The notes: generated by a model not told the origin, from the sequence alone. A stretch of DNA of 64,000 bases from Eonycteris spelaea (GCA_003508835.1 PUFA01000072.1:2418001-2482000); one strand, 5' to 3'; shown: positions 1 to 12,817, counted from the stretch's first letter. Translations and numbers: made by a program.

Positions 1-1090
1 TCCCCGACAGCGAAGCAGGAGGCGATGGTGTCTCCAGGCCTTGGAAGAGGCAGCTGTGGACTGGCAGGGCTGTCGCGGGAAGGAGGCCTGGCAGGGCCCC
101 TTTCAGCTCAAGGACGGGCTGAATGTGAATGCGCAGAACAGGGAGCCGTCGAAGAGGGTGCTGAGCAGCGCTTCTCCGGCATCCTTTCCCCAATGGTCCC
201 TGCACTGAGCACACACGTGCCAGGCGCTGGGGCTACAGGCCTGAGGTAGGCATCGTCCTACGCTCCTGTGCTAGGGGGGCGCGGGGGAACTGACAGCACG
301 AGGAGATAAAATAAATGACTGTCAGCATTGTTTCAGGTGGGCAGACGGGCTGGCAGGCACGGGAGGTGTTTTAGAGTGTGGGTCCCTGTTCTGAGCCTGT
401 GGCCGAGCTCAAAGCTGAGGTTGGGGGCTCAGGCTGGTGTGGGGCCCACATGTGGGAACAGATACCCCTGTGGGGTCGCTCAGACACATGATTTCAGGAC
501 AGCGCCATCATCCCGGCCCTCCCTGGTCAATACAAGGAACGGAAACGCCCAGACGAGGCCCGGCTGCTGACGGAGGCTGCCCACACGGGGAAGGAGGCGA
601 GGGTGGACCACACGACGGCCAAACCTTCCACCGGCTTCGTGTGAATCGTCGTACGTGTTGGGAAATCGTCGAACGACATTTATTTTTCCAAAGAGCTATC
701 AGTTTGAACTTTATAATAATTCGACGTGGCCACCTCCTACCGTGAATCAGGCCATTGTATGCTGGTCAGTGCCATGGTCCAAGGATCCAATGAACCAAGT
801 CCGTATCTCAGAGTGGGGCGTGTGGGAAGAGCATCCTGTCCTGCTGCCAATCACCTCCTGGAAGAGCTGCTCTTCCAGTGTTTTCCCAGGGCTGCTTATC
901 TGTGAGCCCGCCCCCTGCCCTGGCCCAAAACTCCCCCAGTAAGGGCAGGAGCAGCCTAGCAGGCCTGGATGGCTCTGTTTCCAGAAAGGACCCAGGACTT
1001 GGTAGAGGAGGTGGAGAACTGAGGGGTGGCAGCTTTGGACCAGGATCACAGGTGAGGAGGTGAGGAAGAGTGTTATCCTCACAATATGAA
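1..1090. other. Intronic sequence with no recognised element
   Basis: I see no gene or confidently assignable repeat. Open frames here are short and overlap each other in several frames. Confidence 0.5.
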
Positions 1091-1094
1091 TAAT

Positions 1095-1268
1095 AGCAGG
1101 GACTTACTTAGCGTCTGTTGTGTGCCGGGCACTATTCTTGAGCAACTGGAGTTTATTAGCTCACTTCATCTTCATCCTAGCACTATGAAGTAGGTAGGAT
1201 TTGTGACTAGGTTTCCTAGGCAGGATTTGAAGCCAGGCCACCAGGCTCCAGACTACGTGCCCTGACCT
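1095..1268 (-). mobile_element. MIR SINE fragment
   Basis: In plus-strand order it shows the reverse MIR landmarks: 'gtgtgccgggcacta', then an 'actatgaagtaggtagg' block, then 'caggatttgaagccagg'. These correspond to the 3' end through the tRNA-derived part of a MIR in minus orientation. MIRs are ancient and shared by all placental mammals. Confidence 0.8.
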
Positions 1269-2000
1269 CTCACATTCTGGAGGCGGGACACAGTGCGCCA
1301 TCAAGGCCACAAGTAGTTCTGATTGGCTGGAGCATGATGGGGAGGCATAGGTGCCCACCATGCTTTATTGGTAGGAAAAACTTCTTTTCCCAGACTCTTG
1401 GGCTGGGGGCTCTGGCTGATATTTGAGGCTGGATAGCCTTTCATTGGAGGTGGAGATGCTCAAGCAGAGAGATGGCAGTCGGGGTCCCACACCTGTCAGG
1501 ACAGCGAGTGGTCAGGGAGGGCGGGGGGTGGCGCAAGAGCAGGGTGTTAGAGAGGTGCCGGTGTGAACGGAGGGGATGCCACCATGCAAGTGACGGGCAC
1601 ACGGGGGCCAAAGCACCCAGGTAGGCCAGCCTTGAGCTTTAGACTCAGAGGCATGGGTAGGGAGCAGCGCTGGGGTGCAGAGGCCAAGGAGGCTGGGCTG
1701 GGGTGGGGGTCTCGCGTGGCAGCCTGACATGGGACTTGACAGTACCATCTCCCTGGGAGTGACTTAGGGTTACAAGGCCCTGGTCGGGCAGCGGCCACTC
1801 CTGAAGGGAGCTGCATGGGAGGAGGGTGGCGAGGAGGTATGAGAAGAAGAAGAAAGGCAGTCCAGGCAACGGCAAGCGGCGTGCTCGGTGTGGGGGACAC
1901 CCCAGTTCTTGTCTTTTAGATGTGTCTGCAGAGGATGGACCGGAGGTCAGGATGGAGGCGGCTGAGCTCAGACCCCTCAGGGCAGAGAGGCAGGGTGCCT

Positions 2001-2392
2001 TTGTTTCTCAGGCTCCCGTAACAAAGTCCCACAACCTGGGTGGCTCAACAATGTCTCGCAGGCCTGGAGGCCAAGTCCAAGATCAAGGTGTGGGCAGAGT
2101 CGGTTCCTTCCTCGAGTGCTGAGGGAGAGTCCGCTCCGGGCCGCTGGTGTTCCTGGCCCATGGAAAGCATCGCCTTGACTTCTGCCTCCGCCTTCACACA
2201 CCGTTCTCCCATCTGCGTGTGCCCATCTCCACATTTCCCCCTTTCACAAGGACACTGGTCACCCTGGGTCCACTCTGGTGCCCCCGTGCTAGCTTGATTA
2301 TTTCCGTAACGACCTGTATTCCAAATAAGGTCGCAGTCTGACCACAGACTTCAAAATAAGAATCGGAGGGGACACAATTTAGTTCGTAACCC
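2001..2392 (-). mobile_element. MLT1-type LTR (ERVL-MaLR), minus
   Basis: It begins with the reverse of the MLT1 3' end ('cccgtaacaaagtcccac', then 'ctgggtggctcaac'), continues with 'aagtccaagatcaaggtg', and ends near 'ccaaataaggtcgcag' and 'ggggacacaattta', matching the LTR start. It is a solo LTR remnant with no internal viral sequence. Confidence 0.8.
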
Positions 2393-2777
2393 AGCGGATG
2401 CTCCGTCAGGCATCGGGCCACTGTGCCAAGCTGCCATCAACAAACCCAGGCTCCACGCTTCCCCTCCCGCCCCCGCTGAGCTCTTAACCCTGCCCTGCTT
2501 CCCGCTCCCCATAACCCCCCTCCTAATTCTTCCACTTCCATGCCTGTCTCCAAAAGATCCTCCTAATAGCTATGATTTCCCAATTGGCACCCTCGGAGTC
2601 CTCCCACGGCTGGCCTGTCTCCAGCTGCTGGGTGGCAGGCTGTCGGGTTGAGACTCCAGGCGTGGAGAGGCGGCGTGGACGGACTTTCCTGGGGGAGCCC
2701 TCGCTCCCTGGCTTGTCCCTGGCTCTCCATGAGACCCCGTTAAGCCACGATGAATGACCTTCAGTTCCTTCACCCAA

Positions 2778-3090
2778 TTCACATTTATCGAGTACCTACT
2801 AAGTGCTCAAGGCTGGGGACTCAGATGTAGCAGACTGTCTGCTCAATGAAAACTCATGTCCCCTTCCCCCTGGGCACATGGCCGCACTGTGTTTCTCCAC
2901 TCCCTTGGCAGTTAGCTGTGGCCAGGTGACAGAGCTGTCGAATGAAGTCGGAGCAGAAGGGATGTGTGCCCTTCCCGGACACTTCTCCAAGGGGGTGCGT
3001 CCCCGCCAACTCCACAGCCTCCCCCACCAGCCGCAGGGCGTGATTGAGCCAGAAGACAGAAAGGGCCCGGCCCGAACGCCATTGAGGGGA
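2778..3090. mobile_element. Possible old L2/MIR tail and LTR-like fragment
   Basis: A short 'tcgagtacctactaagtg' block resembles the reversed L2/MIR terminus. It is followed by 'tagctgtggccaggtgac', which resembles a motif of old MaLR-like LTRs. Divergence is high and the assignment is weak. Confidence 0.3.
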
Positions 3091-3749
3091 AAAGCCACCA
3101 GGAAGGGGGCCTCCCAGTCTGCACGGCTACGTGGGCCAGACGCCCCCTTGTCCTTCGTTTAAGACATTACACATTTTGGCATCTTTCTATTGCTGCGGAA
3201 ATAATAATACCAGTAAGGAACAAGACAGATGTGGTCTCTGCCATCCCCAGAGCTTTCTGGTTAGAGTCATTTCAGTGGTGACTGAGAAGTCTGAAGGGGG
3301 GTGTCGGGAGCTTCCCAGCCCGGCCCCCGGAGGACCTGGCCCAGGCTGCCAGCAGCCGTCAGGCCGACATCTCCTCACTTGGAAAATGGGGAAATACTGT
3401 TCTGATCTTTCAGAGTTAAAGCGAGGCCCAGGGAGACCCAGGCTGGTCAAAGCATCTGAGCAGGATAAATCCTGAGAAAGTGGTGAGGGTGAGAATGCGG
3501 TTTTTAACCCCTTCGGACCCTCCCGGCGAACTGTTTTCTGACGGGCATTTGGGGAGGAGCCCTCTGGCGTCCTCTCTGTGGCCGCGTGCGGGGGATGCAG
3601 AGCCTGGGCCGTGATGACACTGGCACCAGTGCCGGATAAGTGTCACACAGGCTCTTTTCTCAGTCCCCGAGATGCCTCGTTGTTTCTGTGGTCTCTTTTG
3701 ATTGGCTTTTGACATGGTCCATCCACTCGGCCCTTTTTTTCCTTTGACT

Positions 3750-4060
3750 CCAGCGTTCGTTCATTGACGCCTGGCCCTGCGGGAGTCCAAAGACACGGGT
3801 CCGGCAAGAACTTGCAGCCCAGTTGGGGCGGTGAGGGCACACGTCCGTCACCTTAGGACAAGACAGCAGCGGCCTGAGCTACGAGGGGCGAGGGGCATGG
3901 CAGGTTCCCGCCGTTTCAGAGAATTAGGGATAAGTGCCGGAAGGGGCACCCAGGACAGCTCCCAAGGAGCTGAGGAGTAAGTAGTGTTTGACCTGTGGGG
4001 TCCAGGCAGAGGAAAAGCCCAGGGGCAGGTGGGGGTGTGGGGGAGGGCGGCCTGGATGGC
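3750..4060 (-). mobile_element. L2 LINE fragment, minus
   Basis: 'gttcgttcattgacgcct' followed by 'gacaagacagcag' and a roughly 200-bp G-rich body matches the reversed 3' region of L2, in which the terminal (TGAA)n reads as (TTCA)n. The downstream edge is vague. Confidence 0.6.
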
Positions 4061-6587
4061 CCTGCAGTGGAACCGGCTTCCGAGCTCTCAGCTCCGAGGT
4101 GCCACTGTGAGCTGAAAAGTCCCCTCACGACCAATGGCAGGAGCTCTCGTCCCTCTCGGCCCTGCGTGTCTGCGATTCTATTCCCAGCCTGGTGAGCTGT
4201 CACTTGACCAGTTAGGTTTGTAGGCCCCCTCCTCTGGACTTATTTTAGTCCACAGGAGCCCAGCCGCCTGGGAGATCGCAGGCTGCGCTCCCCCAGGATT
4301 AACAAGCTGTCCCTTCATCGTTCCCTTCACACTGGAGCTCCTTGTGAGGAGGGACACGTCTAGACCTTGGCTCAGAGCTGGCAGCTTCCTGCAGCTGTCA
4401 GAGGGGCCATGGCAGCCTCAGTACCCGCCGCTGCCAGGCGTGCGGGCGGGGAGATCCGTGGGGTCCTGGAGCTCAGCCTGCCTCACCCCTCGCTCCCTGT
4501 CAGTCAGAGGAGAGAGCTATCTCCAGGAGGGTTGGGCCTCAACTTGCAATGTTTCAGAGCCAAAGAGGAAAAATGGCTCCTGCCTCTGCTCTAGTCGGTA
4601 ACCAGGCAGTGGGCAGGGAGCTCCATCTCTAAGACACCTCCTACCTCTACCAGTATAGGTGAGTTTCTAGGCCCAGGGGGGTGTCCCTGGAATGGGACAG
4701 CCCTGGAGTGAGGGGCCAGTGGGGATGTGAGGGGAGAAGCCACTTTCGTCATCAGCAGGGCTGTTTCAGTGGGGCTGGGCTCTGGTCTGTTGTTCGACAG
4801 GGGACTGGGGTCTGTTTAGAATCGGTTCTGTTTCAAGCCCCCTCTCTAGGCAGGAGGATTCTTAGAGAAAACTCTATTTCTACCCCCAAATGCTGCCTCT
4901 ATAAACCGAAACCCTGGAGATCCATTAATCTGGAAAACCGAGGCATTGCTCCAGGTCTGGACTCTAAGGATCTTGTGCTTGGACATCTGGGCAGTGACAC
5001 ACATGGACAGAAGATGAAGGTGGCCCTCTGCCTGGCTAAGCTGCTCCTGAGGCTCTGATGCACCTCCCCAGTGTACCCCGGGAATGGGTATGGGTCTCTC
5101 ACACAGAGCATGGTCCTGCTCCCTGCCAGAGATCCTAGCATGCCTCTGGCCCGAGCTGGACCAATCACATGCTCGCTCAGCAGTTTGGATTTGGGGTCAG
5201 ACACGGAGCTCCAGGGGCTGAGGGACGTCAGGGAGTTCGCAAATGGGGTATTCTCAATGGTCCGGGACGCCGACCACTGAGGAAGGTTCTCCCCTTCCTC
5301 AGTCTTGGCTGTTAAGCGCCTTCAATCCTTTGGGACCCTCCAATAAAGTCCTCTTTTGAGATCAAGCCAGAAGAAGTTGGTTTCTGTGCCCACAGCCAGG
5401 AGAACCTTAACCCCCACCTAGCCACACCGTCTTCAGGGGAAAGAGATTCCAACCCGGTCTGTGGGCTCCAAGCCCGGGTCTTCCTTCCTTCCTTAGGGCA
5501 GGTCTGCAACGCTTTCACAAGGTCCAAAAAACCGGGTGCAGGCTCCCAAGAGCCACAGAACCCAGGGGAGAGGAGGGACATTGTATCCAGTGACGAGAAA
5601 GCTGAATGCCAGGTCCCGTGCCACCACGTGGAGGCTATGAGACCTGTGAATTTCAGCCTCTCGAGGTCTCAGTCACCTGGGAAAACCATTGGCGGGCTGG
5701 TCATTAATCGTAGAGCAGCTCTGTTTCCTAACGGACGAAGTGGGGATATTCACGGATCTCACACAGTTCCCATGAGGAATGAAGAAATGAGACCACGTGT
5801 GGCCAGCACTGAGACGGTTCCCCACAGAGACGGTTCGCCCCCATCCCAATAAGAAAAAGCTTTCTTACCTGCTGGTGGCCAATGCGCCAGGCCCTGGAAC
5901 CCAGTCTCCTCCTACATACATGCTGTCATTTCAAGAAGTGCCTGCTGCGAAGACCCCCTCCTCACAGGCCCGCTCCTGTCCACCCTACCTTGGCCCTTGG
6001 CTAGAGGTAGGAGCCTGGCCTCACTCTCTCACCGCCCGCCGTCCCTCACCTCACTCGGCAAGGCCTTCAAGCCCCCACGGCGCCAGCCTGATGCCTCCTC
6101 CGACCCTTCCTTGCAGTGCGCCGGGCTTTTCCAGGCTTCCTGCCGAGCTTCGTAATTGAATGGAGCCGGAGAGAGTTCCCCAACCAATAGCCTGGTTTCT
6201 CTCCTGACACGGGGAAATGGGTGTGCAATTATTGTCTTGTGACTTTTCTCCTTGTATCTGCTTGATAACTGCTGCTTGCATAAATCTCAGTGCCAAGATT
6301 CAGGGTTTTCTTTTTTCCTTTGTTTCTTTTCTTCTTTTAATGAGCAGCGAATAGGAAGCTCCAAAGGGTAAAATAGCTCTCTACAGAGAGCGGGCTTTTC
6401 CGTAGATTTGCCCTGCACATCTCTGGGAAGTTATGCTCCAATAACCTTCGAGTTTTAATTGAAGGGTCTGGGTGAGGGAAGGAGGATCGTGGTGTAAATC
6501 ATGGAATTCTAGAAGGGACTCTGGGGACCACCTACTTCATCCCCTTTACTTTACACATTAAGAACCCGTGGCCCAGAGCGCCAAATT
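4061..6587. other. Intronic sequence, no confident element
   Basis: Mostly unique sequence. A weak MIR-like stretch may lie at about 5590..5830. The last 450 bases before the L1 (6150..6560) turn AT-rich and free of obvious repeats. Confidence 0.4.
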
Positions 6588-6597
6588 AAAATTCTCT
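6588..6597 (+). repeat. Left target-site duplication of the L1
   Basis: AAAATTCTCT immediately precedes the L1 5' truncation point and is repeated exactly after its A-tail. Confidence 0.7.
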
Positions 6598-7878
6598 TCC
6601 CTAAACTGGAAAGCCACATGCAAAAGAATGAAACTAGACTGTTGTCCATCACCACATACCACAATTAAATCAAAATGGATTAAGAACTTGAATATAAGAC
6701 ATGAAACAATAAAATGCATAGAAGAAAACATAGGGATGAAACTCAAGGACCTTGGACTTAAAGAGGTTTATGAATCTGAATTCAAAGGCAAAGAAAGTAA
6801 AAGCAAAAATAAATGAATGGGACTACATCAAACTAAAAAGCTTCTGCTCAGCGAAAGAAACTGTCAACAAGGTAAAGAAACAACCATCCAAATGGCAAAA
6901 AATATATTTGCAAGCAACACCTCTAATAAGGGCCTAATATCTAAAATACACAAAGAACTCATACGACTCAATACAAAAAGCAAAAAATGAGCAGAGGACC
7001 TGAACAGACACTTCTCCCTAGAGGACATACAAATGGTCAACAAACACGAAAAGATGCTCAACATCGCTAGCTTTAGAGAAATACAAATCAAAACCACAAT
7101 GAGATACATCTCACACCTGTTAGAATAGCTATAATCAACACACCAAGTAATAAAAATGTTGGAGAGGATGCGAAGAAAAAGGAACCCTCATACACTGCTG
7201 GTGGGACTGCAATTGGTACAGCCACTAGGAAAACAGTATGGAGGTTCCTCAAAAAAAAGAATTGATCTACCATATGATCCAGCAATCCCTCTACTGGGTA
7301 TTTACCCCAAAGACTTGAAAACTCATATCTGAAAAGATATTTGCACACCGATGTTCATAGCAGCATTATTCACAGTGGCCAGGACATGGAAGCAACCAAG
7401 TGTCCTACGATAGATGATTGGCTAAAGAAGCTGTGGTACATATATACAATGGAATATTACTCAGCCATAAGAAGAGATGAAATACTGCCATTTGCAACGG
7501 ATGGACCTCGAGATAATCATGCTAAGTGAAATAAGCCAGACTGAAAAAGTTGAAAATCACATGATATCACTTATATGTGGGATATAAACCTAAAAGCAAA
7601 AAGGACAGGACAAACAGAGACTCATGAAATGAGTCTAGTGGTTACCAGAGGTAGAGGGTGGGAGGAGGGCGGAGGTAGATGGGGTGAAGGGGGTCAAATA
7701 TAAGGGAGTAGGGGAGGGTGAAGTGGGTAAAGGGGATCAAATATATGGTAGCTGAAGGAAACTGGATTTTGGGTGGTAAACACACGATAGAATATACAGA
7801 TGTTAAATTATAATGTACACCTGAAAATTACATTAATTGTATTAACCAATATTACTCCACTAAACTTAATTAAAAAAA
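6598..7878 (+). mobile_element. 5'-truncated L1 LINE with A-tail
   Basis: This is about 1.28 kb of L1: the C-terminal ORF2 region, a G-rich 3' UTR and a short A-tail at 7872..7880. Reading frames are broken by frameshifts and stops, but peptides such as LWYIYTMEYYSAIRR and the nucleotide block 'catagcagcattattcac' are diagnostic of mammalian ORF2. The 3' UTR reads 'ttgggtggtaaacacac' and 'ttataatgtacacctgaa', a form I associate with laurasiatherian L1s. The copy is dead. A 10-bp direct repeat (AAAATTCTCT) brackets it. Confidence 0.93.
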
Positions 7879-7888
7879 AAAATTCTCT
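7879..7888 (+). repeat. Right target-site duplication of the L1
   Basis: AAAATTCTCT overlaps the end of the A-tail and repeats the left copy at 6588..6597. It starts with AAAA, as expected for the L1 endonuclease target. Confidence 0.7.
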
Positions 7889-8211
7889 CTTGCTGGAACC
7901 GCAATGCTTCAGGTTTGCTTGGTGAGGAGCCACCAAGTTGTGGGCTCAGATGGGATCTCAGAGCACCTGGGCTGATCAGCCACACCTGTGCCGTGTCCCA
8001 TTGTCCCCCATCCACAGGGCTCCCGACATCCCGCCTGTGCCCAGTCTGCTGTCTGGTGGCTTTCCTGGGAGGCCTTCATTATTTGGGGGCCACACACCTC
8101 CCATTCTCTTTGGGGCCACAGAGAACACATCAATTCCATCCCCCGCCACTGCGGGCAGAACAGCTGTGTATTCACAGACATCCAGCCCTCCTCAATTCAA
8201 GTCAGAATCAC

Positions 8212-8595
8212 ATCCCGAGGGCCTGCCATGTGCCAGGCACCGGGCTCAGGTGGGGAGCAAGCCAGAACCTCTTGACTCTGAGTTGGCACCGAGGGGAGGT
8301 GGGGACCCTGTGGCAGGCTCAGGGAAGCCACCCCAGGAACTGACACAAGAGCTGAGCCCTGAAGGATTTGGAGGAATTGGCAAGGTGAAGACAGGTGGAC
8401 TTCCAGGTGGAGGGAGCAGCACTGTTGAGGCCCAGAGCGACAGGTGGGAAGGTGGGGGCACATCTGAGGAGGTAAAAGAGGTCCACCAAGGCGGGAGGGA
8501 GGGCAGGAGGAGGAGATGGGAGGTCGTAGGGCCTCAAAGCTACAGAGTGTTGAACAGTAATCAGAAAGGACCAGATTCGCTTTTTAGAAATGTCT
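8212..8595 (-). mobile_element. L2 LINE fragment, minus
   Basis: 'catgtgccaggcaccggg' is followed by 'gagctgagccctgaagga' and 'cttccaggtggagggagc'. These are the reverse complement of the L2 3' region that encodes the 'tctgcctggaa' and 'cttcattcagg' landmarks. Confidence 0.75.
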
Positions 8596-9794
8596 GTCCC
8601 TCTGCAAGGTGGGGGACAGAGCGGAGGCAGGGAGGCCAGTCAGAATGCAGGCTCCGGGATAAAAGCCTCACTCGAGGTCCCCTACTGATTTGGGGCCGAG
8701 CAAAGCCAATCCTCATCCATCTTCAGACTAACCATCCTTCCCCCTGGAAAGTGGCCGTGGCTTAGGGACACCTGCTCCCTCTCAAAGTGGCCTTCCCAGG
8801 GCTGTTGCCCTCATATCCTTCTGTGTCTAGACTCATAGCCTGGGCGACTGGGTCTCAAGCCCTCGTTTGTCCTCCTTTGCCCTTCTCAGTCTGTCCCGGA
8901 AGCCATGGCCACACCTGAGTGTCTGCTGATGGCTCGGGGTGCCAGGGCAGGTGGCCAGTGGACTGTCCTCTATCTACAGACCCTTCAATCCCTCATCTTG
9001 CTCACTCGGCCTCGGCTCCCTCCAGGAGGTTTGGAGCTAAGGCCTGGGGCTTTGCTTGTATGAAAAAGAAAAAAGGAAATAAAATGTAAAAACCCAGCTT
9101 CCCTCCCTCCACGGGCACAGCGGGGCCTACGAGTGAGGTGTTGGTGGCCTGGGACGCGGCGGTGACAGGCTGGCTGTGAGCACCATGACGATGGAGGAAC
9201 CCCCGGGAACGGAGCGGAACAATTGTCATTGTGAGTCAAGCAGGCCGTTTATGGGAGGATAAAAGTGAATGGGAAGCCATGCTCCAGCTCCCGGCCATTA
9301 AGCAAGAAAAATGCTGGCGAAAAACACAGACAGAGAGAAGAGGCGGGGAACGCTGCAAGATTCTGCGCGCTGGGGGCCCGGGGTAAGGCTGGATGCAAGC
9401 CGGCTGCAAACAGGTGGTGGGGAGCCCCATTCATCACCTGATTAGGAAGCAATCAGTCTTTGGACATGACTAATTTCATCTCCTCTCCGGGGGCTCCTTC
9501 ATCCATTACCCACCACTCCTTCCCAGGCCAGCTTGGGAGCCGGAGGAGGGGCCCTCTCGCTAATTCATCTAAATAAAGTCGTGCTCTCAGAAGGTGGCCC
9601 AGCCAGACAGCCTGAACTCGGAGCCCCCTCGGTCCTAATAGATTGCAGTTGCCTTGGCTTCTCGCCAGTCTCTGGAGATGTGCAAGGGATACGGGACTGA
9701 AGTCTGTGTGTGGAGGGGGGCCCCCTGGGGTCAAGCAGCTGCTCCCATGCTAACTACCTCCATTACCACAATAACCACCACCACTACCTCCAGC
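8596..9794. other. Intronic sequence, no confident element
   Basis: Unique-looking sequence. I see no repeat family, RNA gene or exon. Confidence 0.4.
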
Positions 9795-10085
9795 AGCTAG
9801 CACTTATGGAGGACCTCGCTGTTCCAAGGCTTAACTCGTTAAGTCCTCTTTCTAACCCTCTCGTGTGGGTGCTTCTGTTATCACCTACCCCATTTAATTA
9901 AATTATTATTATTATCGTTATTTTTTAAATTAAGTTTATCGCAGTAACGTTAGTTAATGCAATTAACAACCCCATTTTATAGGTGAGAAATGGAGGCCCC
10001 AAGAGGTCAAGTGACTTGCCCAGGTCATAATGCACAGCTGGGATTAGGACCCAGGTGGTCATCCTTCAGAGCCTGAGTGCTTAAG
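9795..10085 (-). mobile_element. MIR fragment interrupted by an AT-rich block
   Basis: The left half has 'gctagcacttatggagga' and the right half has 'attttataggtgagaaat' and 'agtgacttgcccaggtca', both in reversed MIR order. Between them, at 9895..9972, is an AT-rich block of TTA/ATT units that is not part of MIR. Confidence 0.7.
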
Positions 10086-11435
10086 CTAGTTGGCTTTGCC
10101 AGCATCACACCCAGTGCACAATACATATGGGCACCAGCCAGCCTCCAGAAGGCAGAGGGAAGCCCAGCCCCTATGATGGAACGTTCCGGAACTCCCCAGT
10201 GCATCTCAGAAGCGCCTCCCTCTCACCAGCTTCTGTATCATACCAGGCACCCAAGTGGACCAAGAGGATGAGGGTGTCTCCATGGGAATGTGTGCCCAGT
10301 GGAGAAGGCAGAGCCTGGCGGGGTGAGGGAGGAAAATGTGTGGATCGCCCGCAAATGAACTGGACCTGGAAACAGAGCATGAGGCAGGGGCGGGGCTGGA
10401 TGGGTCGGCCCAGGAGTGTGCTGAGGCCCCGGGCCTGGCCCTGGGGGAGCTCAACCACGAGCTGCTGCTGGACAGGAACTGCTTGCTTAGGGGGTGTGGG
10501 GCGGGGCACGCTCAGGGCAGCGGATGCGGGGACCAGCAGTGGTCAATCCCAGGCTCAGGAATGCACATGTCAAAGAGAGCCTGGAGACTTCACTCTTGGG
10601 GAGTCCCAGCTCAAGGGGCCTCGAATTCTCAGATAGATGGCTATCTCCCCCCTCCAGTGACTCTCTATCAAGAACTGCCTCGAAGGATCCTGCACCCTTG
10701 ACATTTGAAAGGAAATAGCTTGTCATCCTGGACCTTTGCAGTTCTCAAAGATGACTTTTCTGGCTTCTGTGGCCTTTCTCTTGCGTGTGCTCCTAATTTC
10801 TCTCTTACTGTCCTGCTCGATCTCTTCTCGGAGTGCCCAGCTTCTCTCCTGCCTTCACTTCCTGTCTTCACACTCCCCCAGGTGACCTCTGCACCTGCGG
10901 GTTTTCAGCACTCTCTGCAGCTCTGATCCCCCGTCCACAGCTTCTGCGACTTCCAACCCAGCATCCAACCGCCCGGGCGACACTCCCACCTGATGTCCAG
11001 CAGGGACCAGATGTGGCCTGCCCACACTAAACGATCATCATCCTGTCCTCGGGGACCCTCCGCCTCCTCTCCTTGTCTTACGGCCCTGCCCTCTGGGGAG
11101 CGACTCTTCACTGGAAGGCTCTCATGTCTCATCTGGCCCTCTTCTGCACCCTGCTGAGAGTTCACCCTTCAGCCGGTCTTGCACTTTTATCTCCTAAAGA
11201 TGCCTCGTCTCTGCCTCCTTCAAAATCACCTGCCTGGGTGACCCGAGCACCGACATTAACGTTCACCTCCTGCAAGGCAAAGCTTGGGCATGCCGGCCAT
11301 GATGGGCTCGTTCCTGGAGGTGGCTGACGCCTTCCTCCAACACTGAATGGTGCCATGCTCTTCTGAACTGCTCTCTCCCTTGTCTGAAGCTTTCCTCCCC
11401 TCTTTCACCTTGTGAACTCCCAGAAATCATCAGGG
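10086..11435. other. Intronic sequence, no confident element
   Basis: Mixed unique sequence without recognisable exon or RNA gene. The final part grades into an L2 fragment. Confidence 0.4.
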
Positions 11436-11439
11436 CGGG

Positions 11440-11600
11440 CACCACCCCCTCCAAGAAGCTGCCAGACCTGCCTTTGGAGGGCGCATAATGCTCTGTGCCC
11501 TATCATTGCAACTTTCTGCATTATATTCAAACTGTGTCTCCCCCAGAGCCAGAGGGCCAGCTCTGTGACATATTTATCTTTGAGTCTCTGCTCACTTCAT
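11440..11600 (+). mobile_element. L2 LINE fragment, plus
   Basis: The text around 'tctgtgccctatcattg' and 'tgtgtctcccccagagcc' followed by a 'tgagtctctgctcac' tail fits the L2 3' region with moderate divergence. Confidence 0.45.
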
Positions 11601-11879
11601 GCCGGTTGAACTGCACTGAACTCCTTTCTGCAACTGGGCGGGGGTTGGGGGGGAACGGGGAGCGGGGGCTTCCATGGGGCTGGGTGCGTGGGGGCACAGC
11701 TCTCTCCTGGCCTTGTTTCCGTGTCTACAGGGGAAGGTAGAAAGAACATCCACCCCGTTACTCACACTTGCCGGTGAAACACCCCAGAAACGCCACCAGG
11801 ACGCCCAGCAACCAAGCTGAAAGACACTGGTAGGACACGCAAAGGCCTCTCTGTGCACGAGATGCCGGTGTCACGCTTG

Positions 11880-12625
11880 TCATCGACCCGCCTGAGTTAA
11901 CACATCACTTCCGGGACCGCGCCAGCCGATTGCGATATAATAACGTGGCTCTTCTAGAAGCGAATGCACGGGCCGCGCTCTGAGAACCGTAGCTGGGGGA
12001 CCCAGCGTGACGGCTGTCAGACAAACGCCACTGTAACCAACTCTAAACCCAAAGCGAACACCTCCGCCGCGTGATCAGGCCACACTGGTAGCCGCGAGGA
12101 AGAAAGGAAAACCCCAGGAGTCTGTCGAGAGCCCATTTTCAGAAGAGATGCTGGCGCGCATGGAGAAGATGCTGCCAGCGGAGATGTGGCCCCTGCGAGG
12201 CCTGAGCCGCCTGCCCCGCCCTTTCCCCAGCCGGGACAGAAAAGCCTGTGCCTCCTCGGGGGCCCGTGAGAAGCGACTGCCTCGTTCGGGCAGAGCTTTC
12301 AGCATTCAGGAAGCCATTTTCCCTCCCGGTTGAATCTGGACCCAGACACGGGAGCAGCACGTCCTTCAGCTCCCTGGCAGAGAAGCCCGGGACGCCCATT
12401 CCAGACGCTCAAGGCACAGCTGGAAAATGCCGCTCGTCCAGGTGCCGTGACCCAGGTCAGCGGCGCGAGCCGTGGCCGGGAGCCAGCGCCGGGTCCGTGG
12501 GGCCTGAATATTTTCCATCTAATGCCTTTGAGTTATGGGCTTTATACCTTTAGATACCGGAATTAACTTGATTCGAAATTGGCCCTGGGGGAAATTTGTT
12601 AAAGAGAAAGAGAGAGATTAGATGG
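11880..12625. promoter_or_regulatory. Repeat-free CpG-rich block with AT-rich core edge (regulatory candidate)
   Basis: CpGs are unusually well retained (for example 'gcgcgagccgtggccggg' near 12463..12480), no repeat family is visible, and the block ends in a sharp AT-rich segment at 12500..12625. This pattern is typical of deeply conserved intronic enhancers, but conservation cannot be tested here. Confidence 0.35.
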
Positions 12626-12817
12626 CGTCTGTCCCTCTGTGCCAGGCGGCCCCTTCCACCTACAGGGGGTGAGCTGAATATCCGTGCCGTGGCTCCCCGC
12701 GCCTCACGCCCCCCCGCTCACCGTCTGCCCACGGTCAGCCTCTGAGAAGGAAGGAAGGGGACTCGAGAACTGGCTTGGGGCAGACTCCGCGCCACGCTGC
12801 CATCATGCGTACTGCCG

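Noticed and set aside
6568..7529. L1 ORF2-like open frames as a functional reverse transcriptase
   Set aside because: Only the C-terminal part is present, broken by several frameshifts and stops; the element is 5' truncated.
7938..8765. A 275-codon open frame on the plus strand
   Set aside because: It overlaps an inverted L2 fragment and has no recognised domain or splice context.
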